From the NCBI GenBank assembly GCA_963761115.1, contig CAVXFS010000005.1, positions 1-64,000 on the forward strand: a stretch of DNA of 64,000 nucleotides, read 5' to 3'. Numbering within the stretch: position 1 is the stretch's first letter; each line of letters opens with the position of its first letter. This document shows, in pieces, positions 44,065-53,755 of this stretch. The DNA comes from CAVXFS01 sp963761115. GTDB taxonomy: Bacteria; Pseudomonadota; Gammaproteobacteria; Burkholderiales; Gallionellaceae. The notes under the pieces were generated by a model. The model was not told where the DNA came from, ran no database searches, and was given only the letters and a program-made list of their open reading frames with translations. The translations under genes and the position numbers were made by a program.

Positions 44065-44763
44065 ATGATAACGTTGCGCAAATCCGCCGAGCGAGGCTAC
44101 GCTCACCATGGCTGGCTGGAAAGCTGGCACAGTTTTTCGTTCGCCGATTACCGCGATCCGGCGCATGTCAATTTCGGGCCGCTGCGCGTGATCAACGAGG
44201 ATATCGTGCAGCCCGGTACCGGTTTCGGCACGCACGGGCATCGCGACATGGAGATCCTGACCTATGTGTTGAGCGGCACGCTGCGTCATAGCGACAGCAC
44301 CGGGAGCAGCGGGGACATCCGTTATGGCGAAGTGCAGTTGATGAGTGCGGGCACCGGGGTGCGCCACAGCGAGGTGAATCCGTCGCCAGACGAAACGGTG
44401 CATCTTCTGCAGATCTGGATAATGCCTGACCGGCAGAACCTGGCGCCGGGATACCAGCAGAAAGATTTTCCGCTACCGGACAAGCAGGCGCGCTGGTGCC
44501 TGCTGGCGTCGCCCGATGCCGCCGCAGGCTCATTGCTGATCCACCAGGATGCGGGCATATCGGCAGCACGCCTGGACGGGGCGGAAACATTGCAATACCC
44601 GCTGGCGGCCGGTCGCAAAGCTTATCTGCACGTCGCGCGCGGCAACCTGCAGGCCAACGGGCGCAGGCTGGATGCAGGTGACGCATTGATGTTCGAGGAT
44701 GAGGCAATAGTCGAACTGGGCCAGGCGCAAGGCGCCGAGGTGATCCTGTTCGATCTGCCCTGA
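44065..44763 (+). CDS. pirin family protein (YhhW-like)
   Basis: 232 aa, bicupin. The N-terminal cupin has the pirin metal set: HGHRDMEILTYVLSG (two His), HSEVN (His) and a Glu. Starts MITLRKSAERGYAHHGWLESWHSFSFADY, the standard N-terminus of the YhhW group; E. coli YhhW has quercetin 2,3-dioxygenase activity in vitro. The natural role is unknown and may be protective or regulatory. It lies 4 bases after pabB. The SAH riboswitch of ahcY starts about 60 bases after its stop. Confidence 0.9.
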   Translation: MITLRKSAERGYAHHGWLESWHSFSFADYRDPAHVNFGPLRVINEDIVQPGTGFGTHGHRDMEILTYVLSGTLRHSDSTGSSGDIRYGEVQLMSAGTGVRHSEVNPSPDETVHLLQIWIMPDRQNLAPGYQQKDFPLPDKQARWCLLASPDAAAGSLLIHQDAGISAARLDGAETLQYPLAAGRKAYLHVARGNLQANGRRLDAGDALMFEDEAIVELGQAQGAEVILFDLP

Positions 44764-44823
44764 CCGGAACGTCATCCAAGACGGCTTGTGCTTCCGCGCG
44801 GCCCCTGTGATAAAATGCTGTCC

Positions 44824-44893
44824 CTTCCGAGGGGCGCTGCAGCAGCAATAACTGTCAGGCTCGGAAGTCTTCCATGGTATCAACGGCGCCCAT
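44824..44893 (+). ncRNA. SAH riboswitch (S-adenosylhomocysteine-sensing) upstream of ahcY
   Basis: The conserved cores are present in order: CCGAGGGGCGCTGC (44827-44840), AGGCTCGG (44857-44864) and CAACGGCGCCC (44881-44891). Stem P1 forms perfectly from CTTCCGAG (44824-44831) with CTCGGAAG (44860-44867). The pseudoknot pairs GGCGC (44833-44837) with GCGCC (44886-44890). This is the known ahcY-associated class, which turns expression on when S-adenosylhomocysteine is high. The ahcY ribosome binding site is about 15 bases downstream. Confidence 0.93.
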
Positions 44894-44917
44894 TCACTAA
44901 CCATGAATGGAGTAAGC

Positions 44918-46342
<1,425 letters not shown>

Positions 46343-46440
46343 AAAGACAGGTAAAAGGTCAAAGGTAAAAGGTAAATGTGGGTGGTGGGTTGCCTTTTGC
46401 CCTTAACCTTGAGCCTTTAACCTGAATTTAAGGGGTTCAT
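46343..46440. repeat. imperfect inverted repeat between ahcY and YvlD-like gene
   Basis: The left half has AGGTAAAAGGTCAAAGGTAAAAGGT-type purine-rich repeats (46351-46375), and the right half (46392-46424) has CCTTTTGCCCTTAACC and CCTTTAACCTG. The halves are roughly complementary, giving a long imperfect hairpin that may attenuate or protect the ahcY-metF transcript. Confidence 0.5.
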
Positions 46441-46836
46441 ATGCGACTCATCCTGATCTGGTGCTGCAATGCGCTGGCACTGCTGGCGGTGGCTTACCTG
46501 CTGCCGGGCGTGAGCGTGGATGGATTCGGGAATGCATTGATCGCCGCGCTGGTGCTCGGCCTGATCAATACGCTGATCCGTCCCTTGCTGATCCTGCTCA
46601 CGCTGCCGGTCACCGTGCTGTCGCTGGGGCTGTTCATCCTGGTCATCAACGGCCTGCTGTTCTGGTTTGCCGGATCGGTGCTGGCCGGCTTCCATGTCAG
46701 CGGTTTCTGGGTCGGCCTGATGGGCGCCTTGCTGTACAGCATTATTTCCTGGCTGCTTTTGTTGCTGATCCCGCCGCGGTCGTTTCGGCAGCCGCCGCAG
46801 GATGGCCCAATCACCATAGACCATGACAAACTCTAA
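46441..46836 (+). CDS. YvlD/phage-holin-IV-like membrane protein
   Basis: 131 aa, four hydrophobic segments covering nearly all of residues 1-112: LILIWCCNALALLAVAYLLPGV, ALIAALVLGLINTLIRPLLILLTLPVTVLSLGLF and so on, with the family motif IRPLLILLTLPVTVLSLG. The Pfam family is named after a mycobacteriophage holin, but chromosomal copies like this (YvlD) are inner-membrane proteins of unknown role. No lysin or phage gene is nearby. In several betaproteobacteria it sits between ahcY and metF as here. It overlaps metF by 14 bases. Confidence 0.85.
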   Translation: MRLILIWCCNALALLAVAYLLPGVSVDGFGNALIAALVLGLINTLIRPLLILLTLPVTVLSLGLFILVINGLLFWFAGSVLAGFHVSGFWVGLMGALLYSIISWLLLLLIPPRSFRQPPQDGPITIDHDKL

Positions 46837-47656
46837 ATCTTTCAGTTTCGAATTCTTTCCGCCGCAAACGCCGGTGGGAATGGAAAAGCTCGCCGCCACG
46901 CGCAAGCTGTTGGCGCCGCTCAAGCCGGAATTCTTCTCGGTCACGTTTGGCGCAGGAGGTTCCACGCGCGACCGTACGCTGGAGACCATCCAGCAGATCC
47001 ACGCCGAGGGCCATGCCGCTGCACCGCACCTGTCGTGTATCGGCGCCACGCGCGCGAGTATCCGTGCGCTGCTGAATACCTACAAGGATATGGGCATCAG
47101 GCGCATCGTTGCGCTCAGGGGCGATATGCCCTCGGGCATGGGCAGCATCGGCGAATTCCAGTTTGCCAACGACCTGGTGGCGTTTATCCGCAGCGAGTCC
47201 GGCGATCATTTTCATATCGAAGTGGCGGCCTATCCCGAGTTCCATCCGCAGGCGCGGTCGCCGCGCGACGACTTGCTCAATTTCAAGCGCAAGGTTGCAG
47301 CCGGCGCGGATTCCGCCATCACGCAATATTTCTACAATGCCGACGGCTATTTCCGCTTCGTCGACGAATGCCGCAAGCTGGATATCGCCGTCCCGATCGT
47401 ACCCGGCATCATGCCGATCGTTAAATTCTCGCAACTGGCGCGCTTCTCCGACGCCTGCGGCGCGGAGATCCCGCGCTGGATGCGCAAGACGCTGGAAAGC
47501 TATGGCGATGACAATGCAGCCGTGCAGGCATTTGGTCTGGACGTGGTCACGCAGCTGTGCGAAAGATTGCTCGCCGGCGGCGCGCCGGGATTGCATTTCT
47601 ATACCTTGAACCATGCCGGCCCGTCGCTGGAAATATGGAAGAGGCTGGGGTTGTAG
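46823..47656 (+). CDS. metF: 5,10-methylenetetrahydrofolate reductase
   Basis: 277 aa, bacterial MetF length. SFEFFPPQTPVGMEKL at the N-terminus contains the catalytic Glu; SVTFGAGGSTRDRTLETI, HLSCIGATRASIRALL, RRIVALRGDMP and AAYPEFHP bind FAD and folate. TQYFYNADGYFRFVDECRKL and PGIMPI complete the barrel. It makes 5-methyl-THF for remethylation of homocysteine, the product of AhcY, so gene order follows pathway order. Starts inside the YvlD-like gene. Repeat copy C follows its stop. Confidence 0.97.
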   Translation: MTNSKSFSFEFFPPQTPVGMEKLAATRKLLAPLKPEFFSVTFGAGGSTRDRTLETIQQIHAEGHAAAPHLSCIGATRASIRALLNTYKDMGIRRIVALRGDMPSGMGSIGEFQFANDLVAFIRSESGDHFHIEVAAYPEFHPQARSPRDDLLNFKRKVAAGADSAITQYFYNADGYFRFVDECRKLDIAVPIVPGIMPIVKFSQLARFSDACGAEIPRWMRKTLESYGDDNAAVQAFGLDVVTQLCERLLAGGAPGLHFYTLNHAGPSLEIWKRLGL

Positions 47657-47680
47657 ATGCGTATGTTATGCAAAGCAATC

Positions 47681-47783
47681 GTTCCTTCCCCCTGGCAGGG
47701 GGAAGGTTAGGATGGGGGGTGGGACGTTGAGTAAAGTTAAGTCTCAACCCCCTCCCCAACCCTCCCCCTGCCAGGGGGAGGGA
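47681..47783. repeat. REP-like palindromic repeat, copy C (inverted)
   Basis: About 103 bases in the opposite orientation to copies A and B: GTTCCTTCCCCCTGGCAGGG, GGAAGGTTAGGATGGGGGGT, a short spacer, then GTCTCAACCCCCTCCCCAAC and CCTCCCCCTGCCAGGGGGAG. It lacks the CTCGCTTCGCTCTC segment seen in A, so it is a shorter variant. It lies between metF and trhP. Confidence 0.85.
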
Positions 47784-47804
47784 GCTGGTTTCAGGATTGA
47801 ATCG

Positions 47805-49148
47805 ATGATGAAAGTACCCGAACTCTTATTACCCGCCGGCACCCTGGCCAAGATGCGCACCGCCTTCGCCTTCGGCGCGGATGCGGTGTATGCCGGGCAG
47901 CCGCGCTACAGCCTGCGCGCGCGCAACAACGAGTTCCAGCTGGAAGAGTTGCAGACCGGCATCAAGGAAGCGCATGCGCTGGGCAAGAAACTGTTCGTCG
48001 CCAGCAACCTGATGCCGCACAACGCCAAGGTGAAGACCTACATGGCGGACATGGAGCCGGTCATCGCGATGCGGCCGGACGCGCTGATCATGGCCGACCC
48101 GGGCCTGATCGCGATGGTGCGCGAGCGCTGGCCGGAAGTGGATATCCATCTGTCGGTGCAGGCCAACACGGTCAATTATGCGGCAGTCAAATTCTGGCAG
48201 TCGTTGGGACTGACACGCGTGATCCTGTCGCGCGAGCTGTCGCTGGACGAGATCGAGGAGATCCGCCAGCGATGCCCGGACATGGAACTGGAAGTGTTCG
48301 TGCACGGCGCCTTGTGCATCGCCTATTCCGGACGCTGCCTGCTGTCCGGTTACTTCAATCACCGCGATCCGAACCAGGGCACCTGCACCAATTCGTGCCG
48401 CTGGGATTACAAGGTCAAGGATGCGGAAGAAGACGCGACCGGCGACATACAGAAGATCGATTTCGATTTCGACAAGGCAGTGGGACGATCCGGGCTGTCC
48501 GACTGCGGCTCGCAACAACGCCATCCCGCCGCCGACAAGGTTTACCTGATCTCGCGCCATGATCATCCGGGCGAGCTGATGCCGGTGATGGAAGACGAAC
48601 ACGGCACCTACATCATGAATTCGAAAGACCTGCGCGCGGTCGAGCACGTCGAGCGGTTGGCAAAGATCGGCATCGATTCACTCAAGGTCGAGGGACGCAC
48701 CAAGTCGATCTATTACGTGGCGCGCACCGCGCAGGTCTATCGACAGGCGATCGACGATGCAGTGGCGGGACGCCCATTCAACTACGCTTTGCTGGGTGCG
48801 CTGGATGCACTGGCGAACCGCGGCTATACCGACGGTTTCTACGAACGCCATCATACCCACGAACAGCAGAACTACCTGCGCGGCCACTCGGAAAGCACGC
48901 GCCAGCAATATGTCGGCGACATCGTCAGCTGCGCCGACGGCATGGCCGAGATCGAGGTGAAGAACCGGTTCCAGGTCGGCGACCGGTTGGAGATCATCCA
49001 TCCCTCCGGCAATCGCATCGTCGAACTCGTCGAGATGCGAGACCTCGAGGGTGCTGCGCTCACAACGGCACCCGGCAGTGGGCATCGCGTCCAGATCCCG
49101 ATGCCGGCTGAACTGGCCAGGGGCATGTTGGCGCGGTTCATCCAGTAA
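47805..49148 (+). CDS. trhP: U32 peptidase-family tRNA hydroxylation protein TrhP (YegQ)
   Basis: 447 aa from ATG 47805 (ATG 47808 equally possible). The open frame runs upstream through repeat copy C, but that part is repeat-encoded and not family-like. ELLLPAGTLAKMRTAFAFGADAVYAGQ opens the U32 barrel. The signature EVFVHGALCIAYSGRCLLSGYFNHRDPNQGTCTNSCRW carries the Cys residues thought to bind an iron-sulfur cluster and is near identical to YegQ. TrhP is needed for prephenate-dependent 5-hydroxylation of tRNA uridine 34. The annotation as a protease is historical. Confidence 0.9.
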   Translation: MMKVPELLLPAGTLAKMRTAFAFGADAVYAGQPRYSLRARNNEFQLEELQTGIKEAHALGKKLFVASNLMPHNAKVKTYMADMEPVIAMRPDALIMADPGLIAMVRERWPEVDIHLSVQANTVNYAAVKFWQSLGLTRVILSRELSLDEIEEIRQRCPDMELEVFVHGALCIAYSGRCLLSGYFNHRDPNQGTCTNSCRWDYKVKDAEEDATGDIQKIDFDFDKAVGRSGLSDCGSQQRHPAADKVYLISRHDHPGELMPVMEDEHGTYIMNSKDLRAVEHVERLAKIGIDSLKVEGRTKSIYYVARTAQVYRQAIDDAVAGRPFNYALLGALDALANRGYTDGFYERHHTHEQQNYLRGHSESTRQQYVGDIVSCADGMAEIEVKNRFQVGDRLEIIHPSGNRIVELVEMRDLEGAALTTAPGSGHRVQIPMPAELARGMLARFIQ

Positions 49149-49164
49149 CGGTTGCCGGTACAGC

Positions 49165-49641
49165 GTGAACTTCAGGACCATCGGCGTCACCTTGATCTGG
49201 CTGTTGCTGGCAGGCGGGCTGTTCGTCTACTTCAATGCCAGGGTCCATCCGAATACCGCCGACAGGTTGGGCGACGGTCCGCAGGTGACGCTGCAGCGGG
49301 ATTTGAGCGGGCATTATCGCGCCGAGGCCTTCATCAACGGCGTGAAGACCACGATCCTGGTAGACACCGGCGCAACGGATGTGGCTATTTCAAGCAGATT
49401 CGCCCGGCAACTGGGAATACAGAGCAACCATGCGATCCGCACGCAGACCGCGAACGGCGCGACGGTCGGCTACATGACCCGTCTGCGGAGCGTCAAGCTT
49501 GGCGGCATCGAGGCAACCGATGTAGCCGCCACGATCGTGCCCGATCTCGCTACCGACATGCTGCTGGGCATGTCTTTCCTGAACCGGATGGAGGTGCGGC
49601 TGTACCGGGGAACGATGACCATCCGCGCCGTCAACGAGTGA
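49165..49641 (+). CDS. retropepsin-like aspartic protease, membrane-anchored (GTG start)
   Basis: 158 aa from GTG 49165. A single N-terminal membrane anchor (VTLIWLLLAGGLFVYF) is followed by a single-domain clan AA protease of the TIGR02281 type: ILVDTGATDVAIS with catalytic D67 (DTGA 67-70), ANGATVGYMTRLRSVKLGG and DMLLGMSFLNRM, the second strand-turn motif. As in retroviral proteases, one Asp per chain means a dimer would be needed. It would face the periplasm. Substrate unknown. It lies 16 bases after trhP. Confidence 0.88.
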   Translation: MNFRTIGVTLIWLLLAGGLFVYFNARVHPNTADRLGDGPQVTLQRDLSGHYRAEAFINGVKTTILVDTGATDVAISSRFARQLGIQSNHAIRTQTANGATVGYMTRLRSVKLGGIEATDVAATIVPDLATDMLLGMSFLNRMEVRLYRGTMTIRAVNE

Positions 49642-49653
49642 AAGTAGACAATC

Positions 49654-50109
49654 ATGATCTTTTCAACCCTGTCCCAATCCGGCCGCTACGTACTGATGCA
49701 TCCGCTGTTCATTCGCGCCTTCGAATACATGCGCAACACCGACCTGCGCGCGCTCGCGCCGGGGCAGCATGCGATCCTTGGCGAGGACTTGTTCGTTATC
49801 GTCGAGCAGGGTCCGGGGCGCGCGCGCGATGCGGCGAAGCTCGAGTGTCACCGTCGTTACATCGACATCCAGCTGGTGCTGGAAGGGATCGACGAGATGG
49901 GCTGGAAGGCGCTGGCGGATTGCCACGATCCGGTGGGCGATCACAACGCGGACAAGGACATCCGCTTCTTCCACGACTCGCCGGCGGCCTGGGTCGCCGT
50001 GCCGCCCGATGCGTTCTGTATCTTCTTTCCGGAGGATGCGCATGCGCCGCTGGTTGGCAGCGGCCTCATACACAAGGTGATCTTCAAGGTCGCTGTCGCT
50101 GCAGGCTGA
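49654..50109 (+). CDS. YhcH/YjgK/YiaL family protein
   Basis: 151 aa, cupin-like fold. MIFSTLSQSGRYVLMHPLFIRAFEYM, LECHRRYIDIQLVLEGID and FHDSPAAWVAVPPDAFCIFFPEDAHAP carry the conserved His/Glu set of this family (named after E. coli YiaL and the evolved beta-galactosidase beta subunit). Some members are linked to sialic acid or other sugar anomer use. The role here cannot be stated. It is 12 bases after the protease gene and ends 19 bases from the convergent cheA stop. Confidence 0.9.
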   Translation: MIFSTLSQSGRYVLMHPLFIRAFEYMRNTDLRALAPGQHAILGEDLFVIVEQGPGRARDAAKLECHRRYIDIQLVLEGIDEMGWKALADCHDPVGDHNADKDIRFFHDSPAAWVAVPPDAFCIFFPEDAHAPLVGSGLIHKVIFKVAVAAG

Positions 50110-50128
50110 ATCTTTGCAGGCTGGTCGT

Positions 50129-51943
50129 TCAGCCGAGTTTGTCGGCAAGCAGTTCGGGAACATCCAGGATCAGCACGATCTTTCCGGCGCTGGACATGGA
50201 TGCGCCGGTAACGCCTTTGGGGCGCAGGGTGTCGATCGACTTGAACGCGACTTCATCCGGACCGGCATCGCCATCGACAGCAAGTATCAGGTTGCTGCTG
50301 CCAAACTGGATATGCACGCCCAGTTCCGGCGGTTTCAGCTCTTCCCACCCGATCAGCCTGGACAACGGCAGCACCGGCATCACCTCGCCCTGAACCAGCA
50401 TGATGGCCTGGCCGGAAACCTGCTGCAAATCTGCATGGGACAGCGGCAACACACCACGCACCATGGAAGAGGGCACGGCAAGCAATTTGTCATTCAGTCG
50501 CAGCTGTCTTACCTGCAACAGCGCGAGCTTGAGTGGCAGGGTGATGGTGAATTCGCAGCCATTGCCTAATTCGGACGCCACGGCAAGCGTACCCCCGAGG
50601 TTCTTGATGGCGGTTTGAGCTTTATGCAGGCCGCCCACATTCTCGGCGTTGGCATAGGCCTGGTTCCTGGATGAAAAGCCAGGCAGGAATATCAGGTCAA
50701 AACAGGCTTCCGGTGTCAATTTTTTTGCCGCTTCCGCGTCAAGCAGTCCTTGCGCGACAGCCCTGGTGCAGATGGTTTCAGGGCGCATGCCCCTGCCGTC
50801 ATCGGCGATGGTGATGATGATTCGGTTTTCTTCCTGGCGTGCGCCAAGTCGCAGCATGCCGATCTCGGATTTGCCTGCTGCGATGCGCTGATCCGGATCT
50901 TCAATGCCATGTGACAGCGCATTGTGCAGCAGGTGAGCGAGCGGTTCGCCGAGTCGATCGATAATGCCCGTGTCAATCTCGGTTTCTTCCCCGGCCAGCG
51001 TCACCTCAACTTGCTTGTGGAGCTGGTGTGACAGATCGTCCGCGAGCAGTTTGCTATTGACGAATATGCCGCTGATCGGCTGCATGCGCGACCTGACTAT
51101 CGCTTTCCATAACCTCTTCGCCAATGCGTCGATCTGATCGATGGATTCGCCCAGGGTTTCCTGTACTGCAGCGTCGGCATGCTTTTGCGAAAGTTCACCA
51201 AGCAAGCCCGCCAGTTTATTTTTTATGCCGGTCATCTCGTTAGACAGATTCAGGGCCTGATTCAATCGTTCAGGATCCACCCGTATTGTACCGTTCTGGT
51301 CAGTAGTTGTTTTGCCCGGGAGTGTTGATACGGATATTTTTTCTGCGCTGGCGGAAGCTGTCCTGCCCATTTTGTCGGATGCACGCATAGCCGGGAATGG
51401 CCGGCTTTTCTCGCGCACGGAATACGCAGGATCCGGCGATTTGACAGCGCCGGATGTGGCAGGAGCGACCGATCGATAAAGCATGTTCCAGTCCGGCTTG
51501 TCAGGCGTCGACGACGACTGAATTGGCATTGCAACACGCGTTGCATCGCCGCCTTCCTGCAGCAAGGAGTTCAATGCCGCAACCAGGCCGGGTACGGCTG
51601 CGTCAGGTTGCTTGTTCTCCGACAGAGAACCGAACATGCTCCTGACTTGCTCCATCACCTGGTACACCAGATCCAGCACCTCATCATCCATAGCCAATTC
51701 GCCATTGCGCAGCCTGTCGAACAGGCTCTCGGCCAGATGACACAGCGTAACCAGTTCTGTTGCGTTGAGGAATCCAGCGCCGCCCTTGATGGTGTGGAAA
51801 TCGCGAAATATGGCATTGAAGATATTGCTGTCTGCGGGCGCGCCTTGCAGGTCCGGCAGCATGGAATCGATGTCGGACAGCAAGGCGGAAGACTCGATCA
51901 GGAAGTCCTGCATCAAGTCTTCCATGCCGGTAAAATCATTCAT
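50129..51943 (-). CDS. cheA: chemotaxis histidine kinase CheA with unusual G2 box
   Basis: 604 aa. P1: FRDFHTIKGGAGFLNATELV with phosphoacceptor H50. A long poorly conserved linker/P2 region follows, about 130-225. P3 dimerisation: DPERLNQALNLSNEMTGI. P4: RLWKAIVRSRMQPIS, N box HLLHNALSHGIED, G1 IIITIADDGRGM and F box IFLPGFSS. The G2 position, GRGVGMDVV in normal CheA, reads ENVGGLHKAQ here. P5: the CheW-binding end with LLAVPSSMVRGVLPL. It phosphorylates CheY in response to receptors. Last gene of the flhDC-cheYZA group; no cheW or receptor gene is in this window. Confidence 0.9.
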   Translation of the reverse strand: MNDFTGMEDLMQDFLIESSALLSDIDSMLPDLQGAPADSNIFNAIFRDFHTIKGGAGFLNATELVTLCHLAESLFDRLRNGELAMDDEVLDLVYQVMEQVRSMFGSLSENKQPDAAVPGLVAALNSLLQEGGDATRVAMPIQSSSTPDKPDWNMLYRSVAPATSGAVKSPDPAYSVREKSRPFPAMRASDKMGRTASASAEKISVSTLPGKTTTDQNGTIRVDPERLNQALNLSNEMTGIKNKLAGLLGELSQKHADAAVQETLGESIDQIDALAKRLWKAIVRSRMQPISGIFVNSKLLADDLSHQLHKQVEVTLAGEETEIDTGIIDRLGEPLAHLLHNALSHGIEDPDQRIAAGKSEIGMLRLGARQEENRIIITIADDGRGMRPETICTRAVAQGLLDAEAAKKLTPEACFDLIFLPGFSSRNQAYANAENVGGLHKAQTAIKNLGGTLAVASELGNGCEFTITLPLKLALLQVRQLRLNDKLLAVPSSMVRGVLPLSHADLQQVSGQAIMLVQGEVMPVLPLSRLIGWEELKPPELGVHIQFGSSNLILAVDGDAGPDEVAFKSIDTLRPKGVTGASMSSAGKIVLILDVPELLADKLG

Positions 51944-51961
51944 GCCAAATATCCGGTGAAC

Positions 51962-52696
51962 TCAGAAGCCGAAGCATTCCAGCAGTTCATCCACCTGGTC
52001 CTGAGTGCTGGCGGCATTCGAGTGTCGTTCCGGGTTGATTGCCGGGCGGCTCAACAATTCGGCATATCTGCTGGAGTCGGCGGTGGAGGGTGGATTGGCG
52101 ATCAACAATTGCAGCAGCTGTTTTTCAAGTTGCTGGGCTACGTCCACAACCTGCTGGATAACCTGGCCTGCCATGTCCTGGGATCCCTGTGCCATCAGGA
52201 TCTCCATCAGGCAACCATTTGTCATTTCGGATTTCCCGGGAAGTGCGGCCAGGAAATCCCTGGTATGGGCGGCGAGATCCCTGAACTGATCGGCATCAAG
52301 TTTGTTGTCGAACAATTTGTCCCATTCGCGCGCCAGACTTTGTGCGTCGATCCCGATCTTTTCAACGACAGGTTGTGCTGCCTCAGTGGCAGCTTGAATA
52401 TGCTCTGCGGCCTGGCTGGCCATGGATGCGACATAATGCAGGCGATCAAAAGCGTTGGGAATGATGGCAGTCGAGCGCCCCAGGTTCTGGTCATGCCCCA
52501 GCTCCAGCAAGCTGTCATGCAGTGCCCGAGTCATGTGGCCGATCTGATTGATCAGCATGTCGGAAGAATTGCCGGATGGGGATGCTTCGGCGAATGCCTT
52601 GCGTCCCTTGTTTGCCATGACAACGCTGTCGAACAGCGCGTCCAGGTCTTCAGCTTCCCGGGTTGAGATGGCTACATGGTTCATGGAGGTGCTCAC
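51962..52696 (-). CDS. cheZ: CheY-P phosphatase CheZ
   Basis: 244 aa. The central helices carry the active-site pair D174 and Q178 in GSQDMAGQVIQQVV, equal to E. coli D143 and Q147. The C-terminal QDQVDELLECFGF is the CheY-binding amphipathic tail after a flexible linker. CheZ dephosphorylates CheY-P to end the signal and is found in beta- and gammaproteobacteria. The start ATG at 52696 overlaps the cheY stop by 4 bases. Confidence 0.93.
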   Translation of the reverse strand: MSTSMNHVAISTREAEDLDALFDSVVMANKGRKAFAEASPSGNSSDMLINQIGHMTRALHDSLLELGHDQNLGRSTAIIPNAFDRLHYVASMASQAAEHIQAATEAAQPVVEKIGIDAQSLAREWDKLFDNKLDADQFRDLAAHTRDFLAALPGKSEMTNGCLMEILMAQGSQDMAGQVIQQVVDVAQQLEKQLLQLLIANPPSTADSSRYAELLSRPAINPERHSNAASTQDQVDELLECFGF

Positions 52697-53097
52697 TTTT
52701 TCAAGGATTGAAATATTTTTTTCAGTTTGGCGTCCAATATGTCTATCGTAAATGGCTTGATGATGTATCCGCTGGCACCAGCCTGGGCCGCCTCTATGAC
52801 TCTTTCACGCCTGGCTTCGGTGGTCACCATCAATACCGGCAGATGGGAAAGTTTGGCGTCGGAGCGCACGCATTTGAGCAATTCGATCCCGGACATGTTG
52901 GGCATATTCCAATCCGATATCACGAAGTCGAACCCTCCGCTGTGCAGTTGGTTCAATGCATCGATGCCGTCTGCTGCTTGCTGCACGTTGGCATAGCCCA
53001 GATCCTTCAGGAAATTCCGCATGATCCGGCGCATGGTGGGAAAATCATCCACCACCAGGAATTTCGTGTTCAAGCCATACGCGGCGCTCGTCTCCAT
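52693..53097 (-). CDS. cheY: chemotaxis response regulator CheY
   Basis: 134 aa, single receiver domain. D17-D18 bind magnesium, D62 in VISDWNMPNMSG is phosphorylated, and T92, Y111 and K114 are at the positions of E. coli T87, Y106 and K109. The KPFTIDILDAKLKKIF ending is typical of flagellar CheY. CheY-P binds FliM to change motor rotation. It lies 39 bases after flhC on the - strand, and cheZ follows with overlap. Confidence 0.95.
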   Translation of the reverse strand: METSAAYGLNTKFLVVDDFPTMRRIMRNFLKDLGYANVQQAADGIDALNQLHSGGFDFVISDWNMPNMSGIELLKCVRSDAKLSHLPVLMVTTEARRERVIEAAQAGASGYIIKPFTIDILDAKLKKIFQSLKK

Positions 53098-53136
53098 TTC
53101 AGGTCCATTCCAGCCGTCATTATAGAGGATGCACTG

Positions 53137-53721
53137 TCAGCGACTGACCAATTCCGTGGAACCGGGATGCAGCTTTCTATTGCACACTTCCGCGTGGGCG
53201 TGGTTCTTGTGATTGGTCTTGCCTGCGCGGGACGGAGGGCGGCAAATGCCGCATATATAATTCTTGTTCAGCTCATTACTGTGGGCAACAAATTGTCCGC
53301 CACATTCGGCGCAATCGGTCATCTGCAACATGCCTGCATCGAAAAAGCGCACCAGGAACCACGCTCTCGTTATGCTCAAAATGGGTTCGCTGCCGCTGAT
53401 CCCGATTTGTTCAAGGTATAAACGATAGCTCTTGATCAGGGCCTCGACGCCGGTGAGGCTGGCGTTCGCAATCATGAACTGGTAGATGCCCATGAACAAT
53501 GAAGAATGGATATTCGGCGCCCAACTGATGAACCAGTCGGTCGAGTAAGGTAACAAACCCTTGGACGGGGACATTCCCTTGATTTCCTTATACAGCTTGA
53601 GCAATCGCTCGCGGCTCAGGGCGGTTTCCTCCTGCAGCAATTGCAGTCGTGCGCCCAATTCGATCAGGGCGACGGACATCTGGATCTGATAGGCTTCGGT
53701 TACTAGACTCGTGTTGCGCAT
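53137..53721 (-). CDS. flhC: flagellar transcriptional activator FlhC
   Basis: 194 aa from the ATG at 53721, with AGGGAGATGCC ahead of it; the ATG at 53751 lacks such a site and would reach into flhD. The zinc-binding set of FlhC is present near the C-terminus: DCAECGGQFV and YICGICRPP. LLPYSTDWFISWAPNIHSSLF is a conserved FlhC segment. With FlhD it forms the D4C2 complex that activates class II flagellar promoters with sigma-70. The C-terminal 25 residues are basic and His-rich. Coupled with flhD (34 bases between). Confidence 0.94.
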   Translation of the reverse strand: MRNTSLVTEAYQIQMSVALIELGARLQLLQEETALSRERLLKLYKEIKGMSPSKGLLPYSTDWFISWAPNIHSSLFMGIYQFMIANASLTGVEALIKSYRLYLEQIGISGSEPILSITRAWFLVRFFDAGMLQMTDCAECGGQFVAHSNELNKNYICGICRPPSRAGKTNHKNHAHAEVCNRKLHPGSTELVSR

Positions 53722-53755
53722 GGCATCTCCCTGAGGGCAATCATCGATCAATGCA

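Noticed and set aside
46441..46836. Holin-like gene considered as a prophage sign
   Set aside because: Chromosomal YvlD-type proteins are common in this exact place; no other phage gene is seen.
47613..47804. Upstream extension of the trhP frame
   Set aside because: It translates repeat copy C and part of metF; the U32 family starts at the MMKVPELLLPAG segment.
49152..50393. A 413-codon + strand frame
   Set aside because: It runs across the retropepsin, YhcH-family and cheA genes in a wrong frame; Arg-rich with no motif.
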